A stretch of DNA of 64,000 nucleotides. It comes from JAYPAN01 sp049597955. GTDB lineage: Bacteria; Pseudomonadota; Alphaproteobacteria; RS24. Below the pieces are notes generated by a model that had not been told where the DNA came from, did no database searches, and saw nothing but the letters and a program-made list of their open reading frames with translations. Positions 52,962 to 62,146 of the stretch are shown piece by piece. The stretch covers positions 248,001-312,000 of the forward strand of contig JBMYND010000002.1 in NCBI GenBank assembly GCA_049597955.1, in the 5' to 3' direction. A program made the translations under genes and the position numbers. How positions within the stretch are numbered: the first letter of the stretch is position 1; every line of letters starts with the position of its first letter.

Positions 52962-53765
52962 ATGCAAAAACCGGACACACAAACTGTTTTGCTGGAAGAA
53001 GACCGCGATTGGGCAACCCTGCGGCTGAACCGGCCTGAGGCGCGCAATGCGCTGTCGGATGAGCTGGTCGCCGACTTGACCGCGTTGTTGGATTATCTGG
53101 CGCAGCGCGATGATATTCGCGGCATTACCGTGCGCGGCAATGGCGATGCTTTCTGCGCCGGGGGCGATTTGAAAGGTTTTAAGAATAATTTTCAGGAAAC
53201 CCGCAATGAACAGGAGGTTATCGCCGACAGTTCCAAAATGGGTTTTGTGTTTTTGCAGGTCAAGGAAATGCCGCAAGTTGTGGTTTTCCTGCTGCATGGC
53301 GCGGCCATGGCTGGCGGGTTGGGCATGGCCTGTGCCGCCGATCAGGTGATTGCCGTCAAGGATACGCGCATGGCATTGACCGAAACGGCGATTGGTATTG
53401 TGCCGGCACAAATCATGCCGCATGTGGTCAATCGGGTGGGCGAGTTTAATGCGCGGCGCATTATGCTGACCGGCTTGCGGTTTACCGCGGCGGAAGGCCA
53501 GCAATTTGGCATTGTTGATTTTCTGGCCCATGATATGGCTGAAGCCGAGGCGCAATTGGCCGCTTTACAGGCCGGTGTGCGCCGATGTGCGCCCGGTGCC
53601 AATGCGGCGACCAAGAAATTGCTGGAAGTCAATAAGCGCCTTTCCGGTGCGGATATGGTGGCGGCAGCCGGCAAGGCTTTTGCCGATAGTGTAAAAAGCG
53701 ATGAAGGCCGCGAAGGCGTGGCGTCATTTCTTGAAAAACGCAAACCTGATTGGGTGCAGGAGTAG
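52962..53765 (+). CDS. Enoyl-CoA hydratase/isomerase family (probable glutaconyl-CoA hydratase)
   Basis: The 267-residue crotonase-fold enzyme has LNRPEARNALSDELVADL, the oxyanion segment FCAGGDLKGF, HGAAMAGGLGMACAAD, and a glutamate-bearing TETAIGIVPAQ. In the operon it would hydrate the carboxylated product (isohexenylglutaconyl-CoA or 3-methylglutaconyl-CoA), the role of AtuE or LiuC. It starts 24 bases after the carboxyltransferase, and the biotin subunit gene follows 3 bases later. Confidence 0.85.
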   Translation: MQKPDTQTVLLEEDRDWATLRLNRPEARNALSDELVADLTALLDYLAQRDDIRGITVRGNGDAFCAGGDLKGFKNNFQETRNEQEVIADSSKMGFVFLQVKEMPQVVVFLLHGAAMAGGLGMACAADQVIAVKDTRMALTETAIGIVPAQIMPHVVNRVGEFNARRIMLTGLRFTAAEGQQFGIVDFLAHDMAEAEAQLAALQAGVRRCAPGANAATKKLLEVNKRLSGADMVAAAGKAFADSVKSDEGREGVASFLEKRKPDWVQE

Positions 53766-53768
53766 CTG

Positions 53769-55772
53769 ATGGCGCAAATTCGCAAAATCTTGGTGGCCAA
53801 TCGCGGCGAGATTGCCTGCCGTGTTATGCGCACAGCGCAGGCGCAAGGCATTGGCTGTGTGGCGGTTTACTCCGAACCCGATGCAAGCGCCCCACATGTG
53901 ACCATGGCCGATGAGGCGGTGCTGATTGGCCCCGGCCCGGTTGGGCGGTCTTATTTGGTGGCGGAAAACATTATTGCCGCTGCGCGCGAAACCGGCGCTG
54001 ATGCGATACATCCCGGCTATGGGTTTTTGTCGGAAAATGCCGATTTCGCCAAAGCGGTGGAAGCGGCAGGGCTGATATTTATCGGCCCGACTGCCGAGGC
54101 GATAGAGCTCATGGGCAATAAGGCGGCCGCCAAAAGGCGGATGATTGAGGCGGGTGTGCCTTGCGTGCCGGGCTATGAGGGCGAAGACCAGTCAGATGCT
54201 GTTCTGATGAAAGAAGCGGGCAAAATCGGCTATCCGCTTATGGTCAAGGCGGCGGCTGGCGGCGGCGGGCGCGGCATGCGGTTGGTCGCGCGCGAAGACG
54301 GGCTGGCGGCGGCTTTGTCAACGGCGCGCTCGGAAGCGGAAAATGCTTTCGGGTCGGGCGAGTTGATACTCGAAAAGGCGATTATTGAGCCGCGCCATGT
54401 CGAGATTCAGGTTTTCGCCGATATGCATGGGCAAGCAATTCATTTGGGCGAGCGCGATTGCTCGGTGCAAAGGCGGCATCAGAAAGTGATTGAAGAAGCG
54501 CCCTGTCCGGTGATGAGTGAAGATTTGCGCGCGGCTATGGGCAAGGCAGCGGTCGATGCGGCGCAATCGATAAATTATCGCGGGGCGGGAACGGTTGAGT
54601 TTTTGCTCGACAAGGATGGGCATTTTTATTTCCTCGAAATGAACACGCGCTTGCAGGTTGAACATCCGGTGACAGAAGAAGTGACCGGGCTTGATTTGGT
54701 GGCCTTGCAAATTCGTGTTGCTGAGGGCGCGCCTTTGGGACTGACGCAAGCTGATGTGACGCTGACCGGTCATGCGCTCGAAGTGCGCCTTTATGCCGAA
54801 GACCCGTATAATCAATTCTTGCCCAGCACGGGCCGTATTGAGGCATTCGGGCAAGCGACCGGCATGGGCGTGCGTTATGATACGGGCATTGTTGCCGGGC
54901 AAGAGATTTCGCCCTTTTACGACCCGATGATTGCCAAGCTGATAACTTATGGCGACAGCCGCGAAACGGCGCTGAAGCGGATGATTGCCGCACTTAAGGA
55001 GACGGTCTTGTTCGGGCCGCGCACCAATCGCGATTTCCTGATTGCCTGTCTGGAAAATCAGGCTTTTGCGGCAGGTGATTTTTCAACCGCCTTTATCGCT
55101 GAAACCTTTGGCGAGGGCGGGATGCAGGAAACAGCGCCGGATGCGGCGGATTTGGCGGTGATTGGGCTGCGTCATTTTCTGGCCGACCGGCAATTGGCCG
55201 AAAGCCGCGCGCTTGGTGTGCCAATGGCCTTGCGCAATTTCACTTCCGACCCATGCTTGAAAACCAGCTATAAGCTTGAAATCGGCGATATGGTCTATTC
55301 GGTGCAATTGCGCGCGCATGGCGGCAATCATTACACCGCCCATATTGATGACCGGCAAATTGAGATGTTCACGCGCGGCGATGAGAGCGCGACAAGGCTG
55401 CCTGTCAATGTTGACGGCAGGGCCGTGGTCAGCCATGGCGTGCCCAGCGGCGACCGTCTGCATGTCATGTTGGATGGGCGCGGCCTCACCAGCACTAATT
55501 TGCTGGCGCGCGGGGCGGCGGCTGATGAAAGCGGCGATGGCACGCGCGTGCTGGCACCGCTGCATGGCAAAATTGTCGAGATATTTGTTGAGGCAGGTGG
55601 CACTGTGGCGCGCGGCGACCGGCTGGCCATTGTCGAGGCGATGAAAATGCAGCATGAGATATTGGCCGAAATTGACGGCACGATTGACGCGGTTTTGGTT
55701 GCCGCCGAGCAGCAAGTGGCGGCGGATGATTTAATGATAAGCATTGCCGTGGAAACGGCAGGGGAGGAATAA
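53769..55772 (+). CDS. atuF: Acyl-CoA carboxylase biotin-carboxylase subunit
   Basis: The 667-residue protein contains a biotin carboxylase domain (1-~450: KILVANRGEIACRVMRTA, MVKAAAGGGGRGMRLV, FLEMNTRLQVEHPVTEEVTG), a linker/BT domain and a C-terminal biotinyl domain with EAMKMQHE. It charges CO2 onto biotin for the carboxyltransferase encoded upstream, and possibly for the fused enzyme at 40.1-42.0 kb, which lacks this domain. Start 3 bases after the hydratase stop; the next gene begins directly at its stop. Confidence 0.92.
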   Translation: MAQIRKILVANRGEIACRVMRTAQAQGIGCVAVYSEPDASAPHVTMADEAVLIGPGPVGRSYLVAENIIAAARETGADAIHPGYGFLSENADFAKAVEAAGLIFIGPTAEAIELMGNKAAAKRRMIEAGVPCVPGYEGEDQSDAVLMKEAGKIGYPLMVKAAAGGGGRGMRLVAREDGLAAALSTARSEAENAFGSGELILEKAIIEPRHVEIQVFADMHGQAIHLGERDCSVQRRHQKVIEEAPCPVMSEDLRAAMGKAAVDAAQSINYRGAGTVEFLLDKDGHFYFLEMNTRLQVEHPVTEEVTGLDLVALQIRVAEGAPLGLTQADVTLTGHALEVRLYAEDPYNQFLPSTGRIEAFGQATGMGVRYDTGIVAGQEISPFYDPMIAKLITYGDSRETALKRMIAALKETVLFGPRTNRDFLIACLENQAFAAGDFSTAFIAETFGEGGMQETAPDAADLAVIGLRHFLADRQLAESRALGVPMALRNFTSDPCLKTSYKLEIGDMVYSVQLRAHGGNHYTAHIDDRQIEMFTRGDESATRLPVNVDGRAVVSHGVPSGDRLHVMLDGRGLTSTNLLARGAAADESGDGTRVLAPLHGKIVEIFVEAGGTVARGDRLAIVEAMKMQHEILAEIDGTIDAVLVAAEQQVAADDLMISIAVETAGEE

Positions 55773-56573
55773 ATGCTTCAGGAAGCTTTGGATTTCAGGG
55801 AAGAGTCGGACGCGCTTTATGCGATTTTGAAAGATTTGGATGATGCCGATTTCGCCGCGCCGACCCAATTTAAGGGTTGGACGCTGAATGATGTGCTGGA
55901 ACATTTGCACATGTGGAATTGGGCGGCCAATGAAAGCGCGGTAGATGAAGATAATTTTGTGCGCTTTCTCAGCCAAGTGATGGAAGGCATTGCCAATGGC
56001 AGTATGAAGGCTTTTGAACGCCAATGGGTGGATGGCTTGTCCGGCCATGCCCTGCTTGATGCCTGGCATGGTTTTTATACGGATATGGCGGCGCGTTTTG
56101 TCGAGATTGACCCGAAGCGGCGGTTGAAATGGGCCGGGCCGGATATGAGCGCGCGCTCATCCATTTCGGCGCGGCTTATGGAGACATGGGCGCATGGGCA
56201 GGAAGTGTTTGACCATTTGGGGATTGTGCGCCGCGATGGCGACCGGATTCGCGCCATTGCCGTGCTTGGCACAAACACATTTGGCTGGACTTATGCAACT
56301 CGTGAGGAAACCCCGCCCGGCCCGATGCCCTATGTGCGCCTGACCGCGCCCTCCGGCGATATTTGGGAATTTGGTGACCCGTCCAATAGCGAACGGGTTG
56401 AAGGCGCGGCCACGGATTTTTGCCAAGTGGTTACCCAAGTGCGCAATATTGCCGATGTTGATTTGCAAGTCACCGGCGCGGTGGCGCAGGATTGGATGTC
56501 AAAGGCGCAATGTTTTGCCGGCCCGCCGGAAACACCGCCGGCACCCGGCACGCGTTTTACCCGCGCCGTTTAA
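55773..56573 (+). CDS. DinB/mycothiol-maleylpyruvate-isomerase-like protein (TIGR03084 type)
   Basis: The 266-residue protein has an N-terminal four-helix DinB-like domain. Metal-ligand histidines are suggested by LEHLHMWNWAANES and ETWAHGQEVFDH. FKGWTLNDVLEHLHM is the family hallmark, and a beta-rich C-terminal domain follows. It begins immediately after atuF and is thus in the carboxylase operon; the role in this pathway is unknown, but such proteins often accompany CoA catabolic clusters. Confidence 0.75.
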   Translation: MLQEALDFREESDALYAILKDLDDADFAAPTQFKGWTLNDVLEHLHMWNWAANESAVDEDNFVRFLSQVMEGIANGSMKAFERQWVDGLSGHALLDAWHGFYTDMAARFVEIDPKRRLKWAGPDMSARSSISARLMETWAHGQEVFDHLGIVRRDGDRIRAIAVLGTNTFGWTYATREETPPGPMPYVRLTAPSGDIWEFGDPSNSERVEGAATDFCQVVTQVRNIADVDLQVTGAVAQDWMSKAQCFAGPPETPPAPGTRFTRAV

Positions 56574-56576
56574 GGC

Positions 56577-57362
56577 TCAGGTGAAAATAGCGAGGTGCTG
56601 GATGCAATCCATCACCCGTTCACCGGCGCGGTTCCAGACCTGCATTTCCTGAGACGAATAGCCATGCCGGATATGTTTGGTCGCGGTGCGCAGCAAAAAC
56701 CAACCATCTGTCGTGGTCGGATTGTCGCGCAGCATATTTATATTCCAATTCATTGAGCTGAGCGCGGTTAATTGGGTGATGGCGGTCAGCGCCGCCGGTG
56801 GCGCATCGGTGAGCGCAATCAGCTCGGTCACGCCATCATGCGATTGCGGGTCAATATGGCGCGACCAAACCGTCAAATCAGGGTCGTCGGAGCCGCTGAG
56901 CAGAGCCGGGCCGGTGGCACGAATTCGGTCAAAATTGACCAGAAAATTCGGCCCCGCACTGTGGGGTAACAGCTCTTCGCCCATTTCCGGGCTGACCGGC
57001 AGGTCATGTTTTGGATAATCCATTTCAAGGGCTATCTCACGGCTGACACCAAAGGTGAAATAGCCATAAGTGCCGGGCCCGGCATCGCTGTCGAGGCGCG
57101 CCTCGAAAGTCATATTATTTTTGCCGCGTCTGAGCATTTCATGGCGAACCCGCAATTTGCCATCGGTCGGGCCGATAAAATTGATTTGTGCCGTGCGCAG
57201 CGGCGGCAAATCACTATGGCTGTTGACGATAGCAGCGTGCAGCAGAGCGGCGGTCAACCCGCCATAGGCGGTGCGGCCCTGTTTCCAGTTCTCGCCGATT
57301 TCGATTTCATAATTGGGCGCTGAGGCGTTAAACGCTGCCAGCATAGAGGAAAATGCGGTCAT
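56577..57362 (-). CDS. Double-hotdog acyl-CoA thioesterase
   Basis: The 261-residue TesB-like thioesterase has NWKQGRTAYGGLTAALLHAAIVNSHSDLPPLRTAQINFIGP as the first hotdog, with LRRGKNNMTFEARL. The second hotdog includes TAITQLTALSSMNWNINML and WFLLRTATKHIRHGYSSQEMQVWNRAG. It would release the free acid from CoA and could control CoA availability in the nearby catabolic route. It converges on the carboxylase operon, 3 bases from its last stop. Confidence 0.85.
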   Translation of the reverse strand: MTAFSSMLAAFNASAPNYEIEIGENWKQGRTAYGGLTAALLHAAIVNSHSDLPPLRTAQINFIGPTDGKLRVRHEMLRRGKNNMTFEARLDSDAGPGTYGYFTFGVSREIALEMDYPKHDLPVSPEMGEELLPHSAGPNFLVNFDRIRATGPALLSGSDDPDLTVWSRHIDPQSHDGVTELIALTDAPPAALTAITQLTALSSMNWNINMLRDNPTTTDGWFLLRTATKHIRHGYSSQEMQVWNRAGERVMDCIQHLAIFT

Positions 57363-57386
57363 GGCGTGGTTATAAACAGGCCGCTT

Positions 57387-57680
57387 TCACCGCGCAAGCA
57401 GTCTCTGGCGGGCTTTGCGGTCGTTTTTCAGGGCATATTCACGCGCCATGGCATCGCTGCGTGTTAAAAATGTTTCGCTGTGCACCAAAGCCCATTGCCG
57501 CCCGCGCGTGGCTTTGGCGCCGCGTCCGGCATTATGGCTGGCCAGCCTTGCGGTCAAATCCGTGGTCCAGCCAACATAGCTTTTGGGTGTGCCGTCATCG
57601 CAGGTTGCGATAAGATAGACATAGCAAGCTTTCGGGCTGTGGCGGTCGGCTGCCGGGGAGGTTTTTTCCGCCTTTGCCAT
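57387..57680 (-). CDS. GIY-YIG nuclease superfamily protein
   Basis: This small UvrC/YhbQ-type protein has 97 residues from the ATG at 57680, which has GGAG at a normal distance; an ATG three codons upstream is too close to it. CYVYLIATCDD and SYVGWTTDLTARLASHN carry the GIY-YIG pair in the divergent form V-Y-L / Y-V-G, and REYALKNDRKARQRLL is the usual end. DNA-cleaving activity is not assured for this subgroup. Confidence 0.85.
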   Translation of the reverse strand: MAKAEKTSPAADRHSPKACYVYLIATCDDGTPKSYVGWTTDLTARLASHNAGRGAKATRGRQWALVHSETFLTRSDAMAREYALKNDRKARQRLLAR

Positions 57681-57793
57681 AAATATCATGCTCCGCGTTG
57701 ATTTCCTTGAGACGCGGTAACACTATATAATAGTTTACAGTTTACAATAAAGCGTCTAAGCAGCGCGCGTCGGGACAGGGCAGGAGAGGTGAC

Positions 57794-59737
57794 ATGTCGG
57801 AAGCCATTTATCTGGTGCCGGAAGGCGATGGGCCAGGCCGCAAGGCTTTGCTTGAAGCGGCTGACAGCCTGTATGGTGTGTCGCGCTGGGGCGACGGGCT
57901 TATCACCATAATGGAAAATGGTCATATTGGGCTTGTCCATCCGGGACGGCCCGAAGCCGCGCCGGTCGATTTATTGTCGGTGATTGAAAATCTCGACCAG
58001 CGCGGCATTACCGCGCCAATCCTGCTGCGCGTCTCGGATTTTATTTCTTGGCGGATTGACCAGATAAATGAAGCCTTTCAGCAAGCGATTAAGGAACAAA
58101 ATTATCAGGGACACTATCAGGGCGTGTTCCCGATTAAAGTCAACCAGCAAGCGCAGGTGATTGACCGGATTGTTGAATATGGCAATCGCCATGATTTCGG
58201 CTTGGAGGTCGGCTCCAAGGCTGAATTGCTGATTGCGCTGGCCCATGATTTAAGCCCGCAAACCGCGCTTATCTGCAATGGCGTCAAAGATGAAGAATTT
58301 ATCCGTCTGGCGCTGATGTCGCAAAGGCTTGGCTTTAACACATTTCTGGTGCTGGAAAGCCCGCGCGAGCTTGACCTTGTTTTGGCCATTGCCGAAGATA
58401 TGGGCGTGCGCCCGCAATTGGGTTTGCGGATAAAATTGACCCATGAAGTAAGCGGCAATTGGGCGGCTTCAAGCGGCGACCGCTCAACATTCGGTATGAG
58501 TATCGCGCAAGTCATGGATGTGGTGGATGCGCTGCGCGCGCGCGGCTTTCTCGATTGCCTTAAATTGCAGCACAGCCATTTGGGCAGTCAGGTGCCGAAT
58601 ATCATCGAAATTCGGCTGGCGGCGCAGGAAGCCTGCCGGTTTTTTGTCGAGCTGACGCGCGAAGGCGCACCCTTGGAGTTTCTTGATTTGGGCGGCGGCC
58701 TTGGTGTTGATTATACAGGCGAACACCGCGCCAGCGAAAACTCTACCAATTACACGCTGTCGGAATATTGCACCAATATTGTTGAAACTGTGAAATATGC
58801 GCTTGATGAGGCGGGCATGGCCCATCCGGTGATTATTACCGAGAGCGGGCGCTCATGCGTCGCGCAATCCTCCATGCTGTTGTTCAATGTGTTGGAAGTT
58901 ACCCATTATGACAGCGACTTGCGCGTCACGCCGGAACCTGGCGACCATGCGCTTCTTGAAAGCATGTTCGGCATTGAAAGCTATTTGACGCTTGAGCGTG
59001 TGCATGAGTGTTGGAATGATTTGGTGTTTTACCGCAATGAAATGCGCGCGCTTTTGAAAACCGGGCAAGTCTCTTTGCGCGAAACCGCCAAGGCGGAACG
59101 TATTCACCTTTATCTGATGAACCGCATCAAGGCCCTGCTGGCCGATGCCGAAGAGCAGCCGGGCAGCGATATGCAACAGGCTTTGCAGCAGGCGGCAGAT
59201 ATATATCACGGTAATTTTTCATTGTTTCAAAGCCTGCCAGATGTTTGGGCGATTGACCAAATACACCCGATTGCGCCTTTGCACAGGCTCGATGAAAAGC
59301 CGACCCGGCGTGCCATATTGAGCGATATTACCTGCGACAGTGACGGCAAGATTGATAATTTTGTGCTGGGCGATGGCATTTCCGGCACATTGCCCGTGCA
59401 TAGACTTGAGGCCAGCGAAGATTATTATCTCGGCGTGTTTTTTGTCGGTGCCTATCAGGAGACATTGGGCGATTTGCACAATCTGTTCGGCGACACCAAT
59501 GTGGTGACAATCGGGCTGGGAAATGATGGCGGGTTTGAGCTGATGCATGAGCAGGAAGGCGACACGATTTCCGAAGTGCTGTCTTATGTTGAATATAATC
59601 CGCGCCGCATGGTCGATGATTTCAAAATGATTGTTGAACGCTCCATGAAGGCGGGCAAGCTCAGCCCGCATGAGCGGCGTGAGTTTATCGCTGCCTATAA
59701 GGACAGCATTCACGGCTATACTTATTTTGAACATTAA
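57794..59737 (+). CDS. speA: Biosynthetic arginine decarboxylase
   Basis: This PLP-dependent enzyme makes agmatine from arginine. The 647-residue length is that of the SpeA family; VFPIKVNQ carries the PLP lysine (K115), and GLRIKLTHEVSGNWAASSGDRSTFGM, SHLGSQVPNI and VITESGRSCVAQSSMLLFNVLEV are family motifs. It starts after GGAGAGG and heads a polyamine operon with carboxyspermidine synthase and decarboxylase and agmatinase. Confidence 0.95.
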   Translation: MSEAIYLVPEGDGPGRKALLEAADSLYGVSRWGDGLITIMENGHIGLVHPGRPEAAPVDLLSVIENLDQRGITAPILLRVSDFISWRIDQINEAFQQAIKEQNYQGHYQGVFPIKVNQQAQVIDRIVEYGNRHDFGLEVGSKAELLIALAHDLSPQTALICNGVKDEEFIRLALMSQRLGFNTFLVLESPRELDLVLAIAEDMGVRPQLGLRIKLTHEVSGNWAASSGDRSTFGMSIAQVMDVVDALRARGFLDCLKLQHSHLGSQVPNIIEIRLAAQEACRFFVELTREGAPLEFLDLGGGLGVDYTGEHRASENSTNYTLSEYCTNIVETVKYALDEAGMAHPVIITESGRSCVAQSSMLLFNVLEVTHYDSDLRVTPEPGDHALLESMFGIESYLTLERVHECWNDLVFYRNEMRALLKTGQVSLRETAKAERIHLYLMNRIKALLADAEEQPGSDMQQALQQAADIYHGNFSLFQSLPDVWAIDQIHPIAPLHRLDEKPTRRAILSDITCDSDGKIDNFVLGDGISGTLPVHRLEASEDYYLGVFFVGAYQETLGDLHNLFGDTNVVTIGLGNDGGFELMHEQEGDTISEVLSYVEYNPRRMVDDFKMIVERSMKAGKLSPHERREFIAAYKDSIHGYTYFEH

Positions 59738-59765
59738 AAGCGAAGCGTGAGGAAGGGGCCGGTTA

Positions 59766-60971
59766 ATGAGTAAGGTTCTGGTGATTGGTGCGGGCGGTGT
59801 CGGCTCGGTGGCGGTGCATAAAATGGCCATGCTGGCTGATGTGTTTACGGACATCACCTTGGCCAGTCGGCGCTTGCATAAATGTGACGCGATTGCCGCC
59901 GAAGTTGAAAAGCGCACCGGTCGGCGTATTGCCACGGCACAGCTTGACGCTGATGACGCGGCCGCTACCGCCGCGCTGATTGAAAAAACCGGCGCGCAAT
60001 TAGTGGTCAATCTGGCGCTGCCCTATCAGGATTTGGCCATTATGGATGCCTGCCTGATGGCCGGTGCCGATTATCTCGACACCGCCAATTATGAGCCGCG
60101 CGATGAGGCCAAATTCGAATATCACTGGCAATGGGCCTATCAGGAAAAATTTGAGCAAGCCGGGCTGATGGGTTTGCTCGGCTCCGGCTTTGACCCCGGC
60201 GTGACCAATGTGTTCACCGCCTATATTGGCAAACATTTGGTCGAGCAAATGCAGGTGCTGGATATTCTTGATTGCAATGGCGGCGACCACGGCCAGCCCT
60301 TTGCCACGAATTTCAATCCGGAAATCAATATCCGCGAAGTCACCGCCCCGGCGCGCCATTGGGAGAATGGCGCATGGGTGGAGACACCGGCATTGTCGCA
60401 CAGCCACCAATTTGACTTTCCCGAAATTGGCCCGCGCAATGCCTATCTGATGTATCACGAAGAGCTTGAATCGCTGGGCAAACATTTTCCTGAATTACAG
60501 CGCGCGCGCTTTTGGATGACTTTTGGCGATGCCTATCTCACCCATTTGGAGGTTTTGCAAAATATCGGCATGACCTCGATTGAGCCGGTGATTTATGAAG
60601 GCCGCGAGATTGTGCCATTGCAATTTCTGAAAGCGGTTCTGCCCGAACCGGCCTCATTGGGGGAAACCACCAAAGGCAAGACATGTATTGGCAATATTGT
60701 CAGTGGCATGCATGAGGGCAAGCCGCGCCATATTTATCTTTATAATGTGTGCGACCATGAAGCATGTTACCGCGAAGTCGGCTCGCAAGCGGTCAGTTAT
60801 ACGACCGGTGTGCCGGCAATGATTGGCGCGGCGCTGATGCTGGATGGCACATGGCGCAAGCCGGGCGTGTTTAATCTTGAACAGCTTGACCCCGACCCGT
60901 TTATGGACATGCTCAATCAACATGGCCTGCCTTGGCAATATGTCGAGCTTGATGCGGCGGTTCATTTCTGA
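59766..60971 (+). CDS. Carboxynorspermidine/carboxyspermidine synthase (saccharopine-dehydrogenase family)
   Basis: The 401-residue NAD(P)H-dependent enzyme condenses aspartate semialdehyde with putrescine or diaminopropane. KVLVIGAGGVGSVAVHKMA is the Rossmann motif, and ANYEPRDEAKFEYHWQWAYQEKF with GLLGSGFDPGVTNVFTAY are typical of CASDH rather than of lysine-pathway saccharopine dehydrogenase. Its last base overlaps the start of the decarboxylase gene. In this operon putrescine is the likely amine. Confidence 0.92.
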   Translation: MSKVLVIGAGGVGSVAVHKMAMLADVFTDITLASRRLHKCDAIAAEVEKRTGRRIATAQLDADDAAATAALIEKTGAQLVVNLALPYQDLAIMDACLMAGADYLDTANYEPRDEAKFEYHWQWAYQEKFEQAGLMGLLGSGFDPGVTNVFTAYIGKHLVEQMQVLDILDCNGGDHGQPFATNFNPEINIREVTAPARHWENGAWVETPALSHSHQFDFPEIGPRNAYLMYHEELESLGKHFPELQRARFWMTFGDAYLTHLEVLQNIGMTSIEPVIYEGREIVPLQFLKAVLPEPASLGETTKGKTCIGNIVSGMHEGKPRHIYLYNVCDHEACYREVGSQAVSYTTGVPAMIGAALMLDGTWRKPGVFNLEQLDPDPFMDMLNQHGLPWQYVELDAAVHF

Positions 60972-62146
60972 TGGGCGCGGCGGTCATGGCCACTCAATCG
61001 ACCGGTGCCGGTCGCTTTGCCGGTTTTGACCTGTCGCGGGTGCCGTCGCCTTGTTTTGTTATTGACGAGGTGAAGCTGCGCGAAAACCTGTCGCTGATTG
61101 CCGATATATCGCAAGCCTCAAATGCCCGTATATTAATGGCGCTGAAAGCCTTTTCCATGTGGTCGCTGGCACCGCTTATCAGCGACTATCTGCATGGCTG
61201 TTGCGCGTCGGGCCTATGGGAAGCAAAACTGGCGCGAGCGCATTTTGCCGGTCTTTTGGGCAGTTATGCACCGGCCTATAAGCCATCCGAGGCGGAAGAA
61301 ATTGCCGCTTTGTCCGACCATATGATTTTTAATACGCCGCAACAGCTTGCCCGCTTTGGCGATATGGCGCGCCGGCAGGGTGCCGCGCTCGGCATGCGGG
61401 TTAATCCCGAACATTCGGAAGGCGAGATTGCCAAATATGACCCCTGTGCAGCAGGCTCGCGGCTCGGCAGTCCGGTCTCGCAATTGGATGCGGCGGCGCT
61501 GGCCGGGGTTGAAGGCGTGCATATGCACAGCCTGTGTGAGCAGCATTTTGCGCCGCTTGAACGCACAGTGGCGGCGATTGCGCCCTTGCTGGACAGTGCC
61601 AAGGGGCAATTGGGCTGGCTCAATCTTGGCGGCGGTCATTTGCTCAGCCATCCCGATTATGACCGCTCAGGGCTTGTCGCTCTGCTGCGCGACCTGGCTG
61701 ATAAATATGGCGTGCAGCTTTATCTCGAACCGGGTGCGGCGGTTGTCTTTGATGCCGGTATTTTGGTCGGTGAAGTTCTGGATGTGATGGATAATGACGG
61801 GGTTTTGGCGATTACCGATATTTCGGCCAGTTGCCACATGCCCGATGTGCTCGAAGCGCCTTATCGTCCTGCCCTGTTGGGCGAACCCAAAAATGCCGGC
61901 ATGGCAGTGCGGCTTGGCGGGCCGACCTGTCTGGCCGGTGATGTGATTGGCACTTATCATTTTGACAGCGTGCCAAGAGCCGGGCAAAGACTGGCCTTTC
62001 TCGACCAAGCGCATTATTCCATGGTCAAAACAACGACATTTAACGGCGTCGGGCTTCCGGCGCTGGCGATATGGAACAGCGACAGCGATGCATTGCGCAT
62101 GGTTCGACAATTTGACTATAGCGATTTTGAAGGGCGGTTATCATAA
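60971..62146 (+). CDS. nspC: Carboxynorspermidine/carboxyspermidine decarboxylase
   Basis: The 391-residue alanine-racemase-fold PLP enzyme removes the carboxyl group to give spermidine or norspermidine. SPCFVIDEVKLRENL is the start motif, K59 in ILMALKAFSMW is the PLP lysine, and GVEGVHMHSLCEQ and LNLGGGHLLSHPDYD follow. The ATG at 60971 overlaps the preceding stop (TGATG-type coupling), and it is also coupled to the agmatinase gene at its end. Confidence 0.92.
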   Translation: MGAAVMATQSTGAGRFAGFDLSRVPSPCFVIDEVKLRENLSLIADISQASNARILMALKAFSMWSLAPLISDYLHGCCASGLWEAKLARAHFAGLLGSYAPAYKPSEAEEIAALSDHMIFNTPQQLARFGDMARRQGAALGMRVNPEHSEGEIAKYDPCAAGSRLGSPVSQLDAAALAGVEGVHMHSLCEQHFAPLERTVAAIAPLLDSAKGQLGWLNLGGGHLLSHPDYDRSGLVALLRDLADKYGVQLYLEPGAAVVFDAGILVGEVLDVMDNDGVLAITDISASCHMPDVLEAPYRPALLGEPKNAGMAVRLGGPTCLAGDVIGTYHFDSVPRAGQRLAFLDQAHYSMVKTTTFNGVGLPALAIWNSDSDALRMVRQFDYSDFEGRLS

